Shown in pieces: positions 1 through 5,623 of a stretch of 9,143 bases of DNA. Both the position numbers and the translations under genes were made by a program. The notes beneath the pieces are model-generated. The model searched no databases, was not told the DNA's origin, and saw only the letters and a program-made list of their open reading frames with translations. Position 1 is the stretch's first letter, and every line of letters begins with the position of its first letter. Source of the DNA: QYOJ01 sp043810345 (GTDB lineage Bacteria; Bacteroidota; Bacteroidia; Bacteroidales; FEN-979); the NCBI GenBank assembly GCA_043810345.1, contig JBDROF010000032.1, positions 1-9,143 on the forward strand. The letters run 5' to 3'.

Positions 1-156
1 GCATCCAATGATTTCAACTGCTCCATGCGGCTGAATGATTCAGACGGAAACGTTTTCACCACCAGCTTTACCCCCGGCATCAAGAAAGTCATCGAATTTC
101 TCAAGACCTCATTTGATGCAAGTATCACGGAAGCTGAAAACAAAATCACTTTCTAA
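1..156 (+). CDS. 3' end of an unrecognised gene (partial)
   Basis: An open reading frame enters from the left edge in frame 1 and ends at TAA 154-156, giving the last 51 residues of a protein. The tail is mixed hydrophilic/amphipathic, includes the stretch FTPGIKKVIEFLKTSF, and ends in KITF. I do not recognise the family. The region is treated as coding because it stays open from the first base and is followed 26 bp later by a strong plus-strand intrinsic terminator, as expected at the end of a transcription unit. There is no signal, membrane segment or catalytic motif in the visible part. An overlapping frame from position 35 has an Arg/Ser-rich shadow-like composition and runs through the terminator, so it was not preferred. 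Function unknown. Confidence 0.6.
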   Translation, partial: ASNDFNCSMRLNDSDGNVFTTSFTPGIKKVIEFLKTSFDASITEAENKITF

Positions 157-182
157 AGCCTTCGGGTTCATTCAGCGACCTG

Positions 183-213
183 AGCGTTCCGTCTTTCGAC
201 GGAACGCTTTTTT
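183..213 (+). terminator. Rho-independent terminator
   Basis: An 11-bp perfect stem (AGCGTTCCGTC at 183-193 with GACGGAACGCT at 198-208) closes a TTTC tetraloop and runs straight into a T tract (208-213). It lies 26 bp after the stop of the upstream partial gene and should end that transcript. On the minus strand the stem is not followed by a T run, so it is unlikely to end the convergent arsR transcript efficiently. Confidence 0.93.
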
Positions 214-345
214 AATGGTCGTAAAATGCTGTGATACAATCCGTTTTGACCTTGTCAATGCACGAAGATTATATTTTTCCCGAAGATCATTGAGGTTAAG
301 GAAAACTTGGATGTTGAAGAAGACTTGACGTTCTGGACCACCAGC
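214..345. other. Intergenic region between converging transcription units
   Basis: This stretch separates the plus-strand terminator from the 3' end of arsR on the minus strand. It contains a small perfect dyad (TTGAC-CTT-GTCAA, 246-258) and a short plus-strand stretch with protein-like codon content (about 259-345) that lacks a full-length open frame. No clear minus-strand terminator for the arsR transcript was found. Confidence 0.5.
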
Positions 346-645
346 TTACAACTCCATGCAGCGATCAAGTGAGTTGCTGATCTCAGTCAGTTTGTCATTT
401 TTCAAAGAATAGAAGATCATCTTGCCTTCTCTTTGAGATTCAAGAATACCCTTGTTTTTCAGAATAATCAGGTGATGCGAGGCCGAAGCTTGTTCTATAT
501 TGAGTTTCTCGTATATTTCAGTGACAGAGAGTCTTTCTGTCGATGAAAGCAATTCAATGATAGCAATTCTCATAGGATGCGTCATTGCCCTGAGCATTTT
601 TGCACCCATCTCCAGTTTCTCTAATTGAAGCCCGTTCTTTTTCAT
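346..645 (-). CDS. ArsR-family winged-helix transcriptional regulator
   Basis: This is a 99-residue single-domain protein of normal ArsR/SmtB length. The family hallmark is clear: a helix with MLRAMTHPMR (17-26), the helix-turn-helix at about 40-63 with recognition helix ASASHHLIILKNKG, and a beta-wing at 69-80 (ESQREGKMIFYS). ArsR proteins are dimeric repressors released from DNA by a metal ion or another signal. The classical ELCVCDL metal box is absent: the equivalent helix reads LSVTEIYEKL and the only cysteine is C96 near the C-terminus. The inducer is therefore not predictable, and arsenic sensing in particular is unsupported. The gene lies 49 bp downstream of pstB on the same strand, the largest gap in the cluster. 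That gap carries a perfect inverted repeat likely to be its own operator. It occupies the position where phoU is usually found. Confidence 0.88.
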   Translation of the reverse strand: MKKNGLQLEKLEMGAKMLRAMTHPMRIAIIELLSSTERLSVTEIYEKLNIEQASASHHLIILKNKGILESQREGKMIFYSLKNDKLTEISNSLDRCMEL

Positions 646-675
646 AGTTAGGTGAATAAAATTATAAATGGCGGT

Positions 676-695
676 AAATATAACTACTTATATTT
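676..695. promoter_or_regulatory. Perfect 8+8 bp inverted repeat upstream of arsR (candidate operator)
   Basis: AAATATAA (676-683) and TTATATTT (688-695) are exact reverse complements separated by CTAC. The site lies 31 bp upstream of the arsR start and its outer base touches the pstB stop codon. AT-rich dyads of this kind are typical ArsR-family operators. Read on the minus strand, the right arm overlaps TATATTTA (682-675), one base off the Bacteroidota -7 box TAnnTTTG. A bound repressor would therefore cover an arsR-proximal promoter. The dyad is seen directly; its function is inferred. Confidence 0.6.
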
Positions 696-1513
696 TAATT
701 TCCCTCTCGAAGGTATTCTTTCAGTTGTTCGGAAGTGGGTTGACTGAATAACCGATCCGGAACTCCCTGTTCCACAATGCGGCCATCCGACATGAACACC
801 ACATGATCAGCCAGTCGCGTTGCCTGCCTCAACACATGGGTCACGAGAATGATGGTGTAATTCTTTTTCAGTTTTCTGAATAGTGTTTCAATGATCTTAC
901 TGGAAATCGGGTCCAGGGCAGAAGTTGGTTCATCGGCCAGGATGATCCGGGGCTTGACGGCCAAACCACGGGCGAGGCACAACCGTTGTTGCTGTCCGAT
1001 AGAGAGAGTAGTCGCGGGTCTGTGTAACCGGTCTTTCACCTCTTCCCATAATGCTGCTTCACGGAGGTTTTTTTCCACGGCATAGGCAATCAGTTTTCTA
1101 TCCCTCACCCCTTTTAACCTGATCCCGTAGGCAACGTTTTGATAAATGGACATAGGGAGGGTGTATGGCCGTTGGGATAGAAGTCCCATTTTCTGACGCA
1201 AGGAAGCAATGTTTGTCGTGGTGTTTAGTATGTCTTCGCCATCAATTAAAACAGTTCCCGAGACTTTCAGCTCCTTGTATAGATCCGTTAACCGGTTGAT
1301 ACATTTCAGCAGGGTGGTCTTCCCGCAACCCGAAGGTCCCAGCAATACCGTAATTTTATGTTCCGGGATCTCCAGGTTGATCTCTTTCAGGATGTGATGT
1401 TTCCCGGCATATACGTTAAGATTCCGTATGATCAAGGCTGGTTCACCAGGGGAAGCGCCGGGGACGGGCTCCTTGGTATTGTAAATCATAGGGATGTTAT
1501 CAGATGTTGTCAT
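695..1513 (-). CDS. pstB: PstB-type phosphate ABC transporter ATPase
   Basis: This is a 272-residue ABC ATPase that would power the PstC/PstA channel from the cytoplasmic face. In order: Walker A GPSGCGKT (59-66), Q-loop Q114, the PstB-typical stretch LPMSIYQNVAYG (119-130), signature LSIGQQQR (170-177), Walker B IILADE (190-195), D-loop SALD (198-201) and H-loop H226 in VTH. The residues after Walker B (PTSALDP) and the FPMSIYDNVAYG-like region identify PstB rather than another ABC subfamily. Length is near the usual 250-275, with about 25 extra N-terminal residues before the first beta strand. The second signature residue is Ile instead of the usual Gly. The start lies 4 bp after the pstA stop, supporting co-translation. 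No phoU follows. Phosphate as substrate is inferred from family and neighbours. Confidence 0.93.
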   Translation of the reverse strand: MTTSDNIPMIYNTKEPVPGASPGEPALIIRNLNVYAGKHHILKEINLEIPEHKITVLLGPSGCGKTTLLKCINRLTDLYKELKVSGTVLIDGEDILNTTTNIASLRQKMGLLSQRPYTLPMSIYQNVAYGIRLKGVRDRKLIAYAVEKNLREAALWEEVKDRLHRPATTLSIGQQQRLCLARGLAVKPRIILADEPTSALDPISSKIIETLFRKLKKNYTIILVTHVLRQATRLADHVVFMSDGRIVEQGVPDRLFSQPTSEQLKEYLREGN

Positions 1514-1517
1514 GCGA

Positions 1518-2372
1518 TTATCGGATCACGTTTTTCGAGTATCTGTGAGATAAGAATCTGGCTGATAAGCTGATGATCAGTATGAGGATGGTCAGGATAG
1601 CCGCGGAGGCAAAGGCTCTTTCTCTCACTTCAGGGATAGGCGACCCCAGTTGAAAAAATATGGCCAAGGGAAGGGTAGCAGCCGGTTCATCCAGGTGTTC
1701 GGGAATTAAGTCTGTATATCCTGCGGTAAACAAGACCGAGGCTGCATCTCCGATGCCTCTTCCGAAGGCGAGAAGTACGGCGGTAATAAATCCCGGGAAT
1801 CCCTGCCGGAAGATCACCAGGAATGCCGTTTCGCTTCTCCGGGAACCCACGGCATAGGATGCTTCATACAAACCGATGGGAATGGTCGTCAGTACGTCGT
1901 CAAAGGTTCGTACCATGATCGGGGCGATCAACAGGGCGACCGTCAGCATCCCTGCCAATAGCGAGGAATTCATGCCCATATAGAGCATTACAGTGAACCC
2001 AAACGCACCGTACACGATGGAAGGCACTCCCCAAAGGGTATCTAAAAAATAGCGTACTACCGATTGAAACCGCTTGAAACTGGAAAGGTATACATTGATA
2101 AACAAGGCGGCAGGCATGCCTATGATCACGGCGATGAGTGTTGCACCCACTGCAATGTAAAGCGATCCAACGATGGCATTCGCGATGCCTCCTTCTCCGC
2201 CATAGTAAAAACCTCCTTTAGGCAGGTCGACAATCATACTCCAGGACAAGGCATGAAATCCTTTCTGAAAAATTACAGCCACAATAAACAACAAGATCGC
2301 GATGACTGACCAGGAGGCAAACCGGGCGACAGATTTCGCGATCTTCTCTTCCAGTTTATTTCGCTTGTTCAT
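1518..2372 (-). CDS. pstA: PstA-type ABC transporter permease
   Basis: This 284-residue inner-membrane permease has about six hydrophobic segments (roughly 20-36, 65-95, 108-132, 135-155, 195-216, 255-276). Family signs are GGIANAIVGSLY (61-72), GVPSIVYGAFG (115-125) and the cytoplasmic EAA loop beginning EASYAVGS at 170, which contacts the ATPase. With PstC it forms the transmembrane channel. The stretch GIGDAASVLFTAG (206-218) aligns with the usual GETAPLLFTAG of PstA, so the conserved Glu-Thr-Ala-Pro is changed to Asp-Ala-Ala-Ser. Its ATG overlaps the TGA of pstC by four bases (ATGA on the minus strand), a classic translational coupling, and it stops 4 bp before pstB. No frameshift was seen. 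Confidence 0.93.
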   Translation of the reverse strand: MNKRNKLEEKIAKSVARFASWSVIAILLFIVAVIFQKGFHALSWSMIVDLPKGGFYYGGEGGIANAIVGSLYIAVGATLIAVIIGMPAALFINVYLSSFKRFQSVVRYFLDTLWGVPSIVYGAFGFTVMLYMGMNSSLLAGMLTVALLIAPIMVRTFDDVLTTIPIGLYEASYAVGSRRSETAFLVIFRQGFPGFITAVLLAFGRGIGDAASVLFTAGYTDLIPEHLDEPAATLPLAIFFQLGSPIPEVRERAFASAAILTILILIISLSARFLSHRYSKNVIR

Positions 2373-3256
2373 GATTTTACACTAAGTTGGATGACATACC
2401 TGAATAACATGTTGATTAGCAAAATGACGGCAAACAGCACCAACGCCGCGAACATCAGGGCGGAATCATACATGGGGATGGAAAGCATCTCGCCATAGTT
2501 GTTCGCGATAAGCGCCGGCAAAGGGTACCCCGATTCAAACGGATTCCATTTCACCTGGATCTGATTGCCTACCACCATCATCACCGCGATCGTTTCCCCA
2601 AACGCCTTCGCTACACTGAGCCCGAATGCCGAAACGATCCCCGGAAATCCTTTTCGTAAAACCACATGCTTGACCGCCTGCCATTCCGTTGCTCCCAGGG
2701 AGAGAGAGGCCTCCTTCATCCCGACCGGAATGGTCGAAAAGACCTCGATCAGCATATTTAGCATATATGGTATACACATGATGGCCAATACGATTCCTCC
2801 GACCAGCAGGGAGTACCCCGACGAGTTGACATTAAATATTGGAGCCAGCAGGTAAGATATCAAAGGAACTACAATCAGGATGCCCCAAACACCATAGACA
2901 ACCGATGGGATACCGGCCAGGATATCCAGCACTGGTTGCATCACCCGCATCAACCGGCCCGATGCGAATTGGGTCAGGTGAATGGCCGAAAACAGGCAAA
3001 CCGGAGCCGACAAGAGAAAGGAAAGAAAGGTGACATATAAGGAGGAGGCGATAAAGGGCCAGAAACCAAAATTTCCCTGACTTGGTGACCATGCCGATGA
3101 AAAAAGCAAACTACCCAGGGAACTGTGTTCCAGCAGCGGAGAAGCTTTTATATACAACGCAACCCCGATGATCACCGGCATTGCCAATAGCACGGCTATT
3201 CCTGTTATCATCCAGATCAATGAGGTGTTTTCGATGATGGCTCTCCTTAGCTGCAT
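2369..3256 (-). CDS. pstC: PstC-type ABC transporter permease
   Basis: This 295-residue inner-membrane permease pairs with PstA. Hydrophobic segments lie at roughly 12-36, 66-92, 105-140, 148-170, 208-230 and 264-288. Family signs are LDILAGIPSVVYGVWG (110-125), the EAA loop beginning KEASLSLGATEWQ (181-193) and AFGETIAVMMVVGN (218-231), very close to the canonical PstC GETMAVTMVIGN. Unlike PstA here, the Gly-Glu-Thr motif is intact. The ATG lies 3 bp after the pstS stop, and the gene overlaps pstA by four bases. The length is slightly under many PstC proteins (300-320), with no sign of truncation. Transport of phosphate is inferred from family membership. Confidence 0.93.
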   Translation of the reverse strand: MQLRRAIIENTSLIWMITGIAVLLAMPVIIGVALYIKASPLLEHSSLGSLLFSSAWSPSQGNFGFWPFIASSLYVTFLSFLLSAPVCLFSAIHLTQFASGRLMRVMQPVLDILAGIPSVVYGVWGILIVVPLISYLLAPIFNVNSSGYSLLVGGIVLAIMCIPYMLNMLIEVFSTIPVGMKEASLSLGATEWQAVKHVVLRKGFPGIVSAFGLSVAKAFGETIAVMMVVGNQIQVKWNPFESGYPLPALIANNYGEMLSIPMYDSALMFAALVLFAVILLINMLFRYVIQLSVKS

Positions 3257-3259
3257 CGA

Positions 3260-4198
3260 TCAATCCAGTTTTTGGAGTTCACTATTCAATTTGATGCTAT
3301 CCAGAGGCACATAACCAGCTTCTTCCACATATTTCTGTCCTTCTGTCAATGTCCATTTGATAAAGTCCAATACCACCTCTTTTCCAGGCTTCCCTTTGGA
3401 GACAAAATAGAGTTCCCTGGCGGGTGGCGAGGGGTATACCCCTTGGGCAATCGCCCTCAATACCGTTTTATGATTTGAATATAAATTTTCATCCGGGTCG
3501 ATCACGCCATTCGCATTTAAGTCAAGAGGAGGGACAGCCAGGCCAGGCCGTATCTTTCCTGTCTTGATATCGTAGATATAAATGGCATTGTTATAACCTA
3601 TCGCCAGCGGATCATTTGCCACTGCATCGGCAAGACCCGGATCTCCGTAAATTCCAACGCCCTTTAGACTCTCCTGCGAACCTCCCAGGTATTTCGCCCA
3701 GGTCTCCGCGGCCCCGCAGGCATCAGAGCGTGTATAAACGGTGATAGGTGTACTACCCGGCTGATTGGAAAATTGCTCCCAGGTGCCGGCATCCCCACTT
3801 AGAAAAATCTTAGCAAATTCATCCCGGGTTATCCCACGTACCCTGATCCGGTTCCACGCGGGATTATCGGTATTCATGGTGGGTAACACGGCATCAATCG
3901 TGAGACCGACCCACCATACCCCTTTTTTCTTTTCTTCCTTTGCTATGGCTCGCGAAAACATTCCCAGATCCACGGTACCAGCCAGGGCATCGGCCATCCC
4001 TTTTCCGGCGCCTCCTCCAGTGATATTAAACCTGATATCCGGATGCTCTTTCAGGTACTCTTCCGACCATTTTACGGTTAGTGGATAGAGCGCAAAAGCG
4101 CCGGAAATATTGATGGTTTTCTCCTTTTTTTTGTCTGAAAAACAACCGGTGAAAAAAATGGTTGTCAGTATCAGTGCGATTGTCAGATAGTTTCTCAT
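3260..4198 (-). CDS. pstS: PstS-like substrate-binding lipoprotein
   Basis: This 312-residue binding protein would capture the ligand and deliver it to PstC/PstA. A short hydrophobic signal ends in FTGC with the lipobox Cys at 19, followed by a charged linker (SDKKKEK), so it is probably lipid-anchored. Family signs are ISGAFALYPL (31-40), the glycine loop TGGGAGKGMADAL (60-72), VDLGMFSR (76-83) and YTRSDACGAAETWAKYLG (155-172). The last aligns with the anion-binding RxDxSGT motif of PstS but has Cys and Ala in place of Ser and Thr. Residues 226-237 (DLNANGVIDPDE) fit a 12-residue EF-hand-type calcium loop, unusual for a phosphate-binding protein. The gene starts 2 bp after the upstream barrel gene and stops 3 bp before pstC. 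The ligand could be phosphate or another oxyanion. Confidence 0.85.
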   Translation of the reverse strand: MRNYLTIALILTTIFFTGCFSDKKKEKTINISGAFALYPLTVKWSEEYLKEHPDIRFNITGGGAGKGMADALAGTVDLGMFSRAIAKEEKKKGVWWVGLTIDAVLPTMNTDNPAWNRIRVRGITRDEFAKIFLSGDAGTWEQFSNQPGSTPITVYTRSDACGAAETWAKYLGGSQESLKGVGIYGDPGLADAVANDPLAIGYNNAIYIYDIKTGKIRPGLAVPPLDLNANGVIDPDENLYSNHKTVLRAIAQGVYPSPPARELYFVSKGKPGKEVVLDFIKWTLTEGQKYVEEAGYVPLDSIKLNSELQKLD

Positions 4199-4200
4199 GG

Positions 4201-5496
4201 TTAATTTGATTTGGACTCTTTGAACGGGTATGTAAACAGGGTGGGCGATATGGTTAATTGCAGGTAATAGAATTGCGCAAATGCATTGTCCTGAACTCCT
4301 TGCATGGTCTTGAACCCGGAAGTTGGAAGCAGAAACGAATAGCCGCTCTCCAGTATGCCCCAGTCTGCAAATTTATAGTTGATCACCAGGTCGTTTTCAA
4401 AAGCCAGATTCCTGGTGGATGGAGTCGAAGGATTGAGTTGTGCCAACTGAAAATAATGAGCCATATTGAGGATAGAGATTTTTTTCAAGAGAGTAAACTT
4501 TAGCGAGAGAAAACAATCGATCAACCCTCCTTGTTTGGTATCTTTCGAGAAATTCCGGAAATAATCCATATAACCGAAATATTTGTGTCTCGCCCCATAG
4601 AGTACATCAAAGAGATGATCTTCTTTAAGCGCTGTGCCTGTATTGCTGTTTCCCGATAAGTAACTGATCCCCAAACCGGGTGTGAAAAATTTGATTGCAT
4701 ATTCAGCATGGCCGTCAAACAGGAAAGCGCTGACCCTCAAACCCTGGGGATTCCGGCCATATTGGTAAAATCCATCAAACCAGCATTTCAGACCTTTCCA
4801 TTTCGCTTCAGCATAGACACCCGAAGTCTGTTTCCAAAACAACCGGTTGGTGGTATCCGTTTGTGTTACTCCGGAAGCTACATGCATGAGTGAAGCCTGT
4901 ATTCCGTTGGAAATATCCCAGTTCACCCACGCAAAATCGAGCGATTTGATCCGGCTTGCCGGGTATGGGTTGTCATAGGGCGCCTCGGCCAGGGTATTCC
5001 AGGATCCACCCACGTGTATTTCCCAGGTACGCCATCCCATTTTGGCCACAACCGCATCGTAGGCGATACCTGTTTGATTCCAGTTCCGGGGAGCAAGGAT
5101 CCGTTCATTGTCATAAACCAGTTGCTGACGGCCTGTCGAAATACGGGCCCAAGGTCCCAACCGGAGTTCGATGTATCCTTCGAAAAGATCCATAGAAGCC
5201 TGATCGCCAAATACTCCAGTGGAAGAGGATATCCGTTCATCTCCCCAGATCCGGACATCCTGTGGGGTGATTTTAACCTTTAGAAATTTATTTTCGTACC
5301 CAAAGGAGAGCCGGGTACGCTGAGAAATTAAAAAGGCCGGATCAACGGTATCCGGGATAAGGCGCTGATAGCCGTTCCGGATTTCAAAACGGGGTCTTAG
5401 CTGGGCATCCAGTGTAAATTGACTAAACCCGTTTACCGTTACAAGCAGGCTTAACAGACATCCAGGTATCACTTGATTGTAAAAACTGGTTCTCAT
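4201..5496 (-). CDS. Outer-membrane beta-barrel protein, alginate-export-like family
   Basis: This 431-residue protein has an N-terminal signal peptide, hydrophobic to about residue 25 with likely cleavage after GFS. The rest alternates aromatic and polar residues, as in a beta-barrel. LRPRFEIRNGY (33-43), the GRQQLVYDNERIL stretch (122-134), a Trp nearby (W139) and a following Tyr-Asp-Ala (146-148) resemble the alginate_export-like porin family of Bacteroidota. The family name does not imply alginate here; many members sit beside unrelated transporters. As first gene of the operon, only 2 bp ahead of pstS, it is most simply read as the outer-membrane entry pore for the ligand taken up by the ABC system. 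A comparable role is played by OprP/PhoE-type porins in Proteobacteria. The barrel call is firm; the transport role is inferred from position. Confidence 0.82.
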   Translation of the reverse strand: MRTSFYNQVIPGCLLSLLVTVNGFSQFTLDAQLRPRFEIRNGYQRLIPDTVDPAFLISQRTRLSFGYENKFLKVKITPQDVRIWGDERISSSTGVFGDQASMDLFEGYIELRLGPWARISTGRQQLVYDNERILAPRNWNQTGIAYDAVVAKMGWRTWEIHVGGSWNTLAEAPYDNPYPASRIKSLDFAWVNWDISNGIQASLMHVASGVTQTDTTNRLFWKQTSGVYAEAKWKGLKCWFDGFYQYGRNPQGLRVSAFLFDGHAEYAIKFFTPGLGISYLSGNSNTGTALKEDHLFDVLYGARHKYFGYMDYFRNFSKDTKQGGLIDCFLSLKFTLLKKISILNMAHYFQLAQLNPSTPSTRNLAFENDLVINYKFADWGILESGYSFLLPTSGFKTMQGVQDNAFAQFYYLQLTISPTLFTYPFKESKSN

Positions 5497-5534
5497 ATGT
5501 TTTGTAGGTTACAAAAAGAGCCGGAAAGCACCTT

Positions 5535-5542
5535 CAAAATTA
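5535..5542 (-). promoter_or_regulatory. -7 box of the porin-pst operon promoter
   Basis: On the minus strand this reads TAATTTTG, an exact match to the Bacteroidota -7 consensus TAnnTTTG. It lies 38 bp upstream of the barrel-gene ATG, predicting a leader of roughly 30 nt. No good TTTG -33 element is present at the expected 19-21 bp distance, so the promoter may need an activator. Confidence 0.55.
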
Positions 5543-5547
5543 GAACA

Positions 5548-5561
5548 TTTGAGCTGTCGAA
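5548..5561. promoter_or_regulatory. Imperfect dyad in the divergent promoter region (candidate Crp/Fnr-type site)
   Basis: TTTGA-GCTG-TCGAA is a 14-bp imperfect dyad (four of five half-site positions symmetric). It has the same size and 4-bp centre as an Fnr box, TTGAT-N4-ATCAA. It sits between the two back-to-back -7 boxes, covering the -33 TTTG of the crp promoter and the spacer of the porin promoter. One bound regulator could therefore affect both directions. The match is modest. Confidence 0.35.
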
Positions 5562-5575
5562 TAAGTGTATATTTG
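5548..5575 (+). promoter_or_regulatory. Promoter of the Crp/Fnr-family gene
   Basis: TATATTTG (5568-5575) is an exact TAnnTTTG -7 box, preceded by TTTG (5548-5551) as a possible -33 element. The spacer is 16 bp, shorter than the usual 19-21. The predicted transcription start lies near 5582, giving a leader of about 40 nt before the ATG at 5624. Confidence 0.6.
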
Positions 5576-5598
5576 TATGAGTCATTTCATCCCGCGAT

Positions 5599-5621
5599 AT
5601 GAATTTTTTAATAGTATTCAT
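5599..5621. repeat. Inverted repeat just upstream of the Crp/Fnr gene start
   Basis: ATGAAT (5599-5604) and ATTCAT (5616-5621) are exact reverse complements with an 11-nt AT-rich spacer, ending two bases before the ATG. It lies in the predicted 5' leader, so it could be an operator for autorepression or a weak hairpin over the ribosome entry region. A short arm length in AT-rich DNA means chance is possible. Confidence 0.35.
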
Positions 5622-5623
5622 CT

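Noticed and set aside
183..213. Treating the terminator as bidirectional so that it also ends arsR
   Set aside because: On the minus strand the hairpin is followed by CAGG and mixed sequence, with no T run.
35..328. A 97-codon plus-strand frame across the terminator
   Set aside because: It overlaps the better-supported frame-1 gene end, runs straight through a strong terminator hairpin, and has an Arg/Ser-rich composition typical of a shadow frame.
346..645. Calling the ArsR-family gene an arsenic-resistance regulator
   Set aside because: The metal-binding cysteine box is absent and no arsenite pump or arsenate reductase gene is in the window.
3765..4088. A 107-codon plus-strand frame opposite pstS
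   Set aside because: Antisense to a clear PstS-like lipoprotein; the product is Pro/Ser/Arg-rich and shows no family motif.
695..4198. Reading the ABC system as a molybdate or tungstate transporter
   Set aside because: Two distinct permeases with PstC and PstA motifs plus a PstB-type ATPase fit Pst far better than Mod or Tup systems, which use one permease; only the binding-protein motif leaves the ligand open.
4201..5496. Assigning alginate export to the barrel protein
   Set aside because: No polymer synthesis genes are nearby and the gene is fused into an import operon; the family name alone does not establish the substrate.
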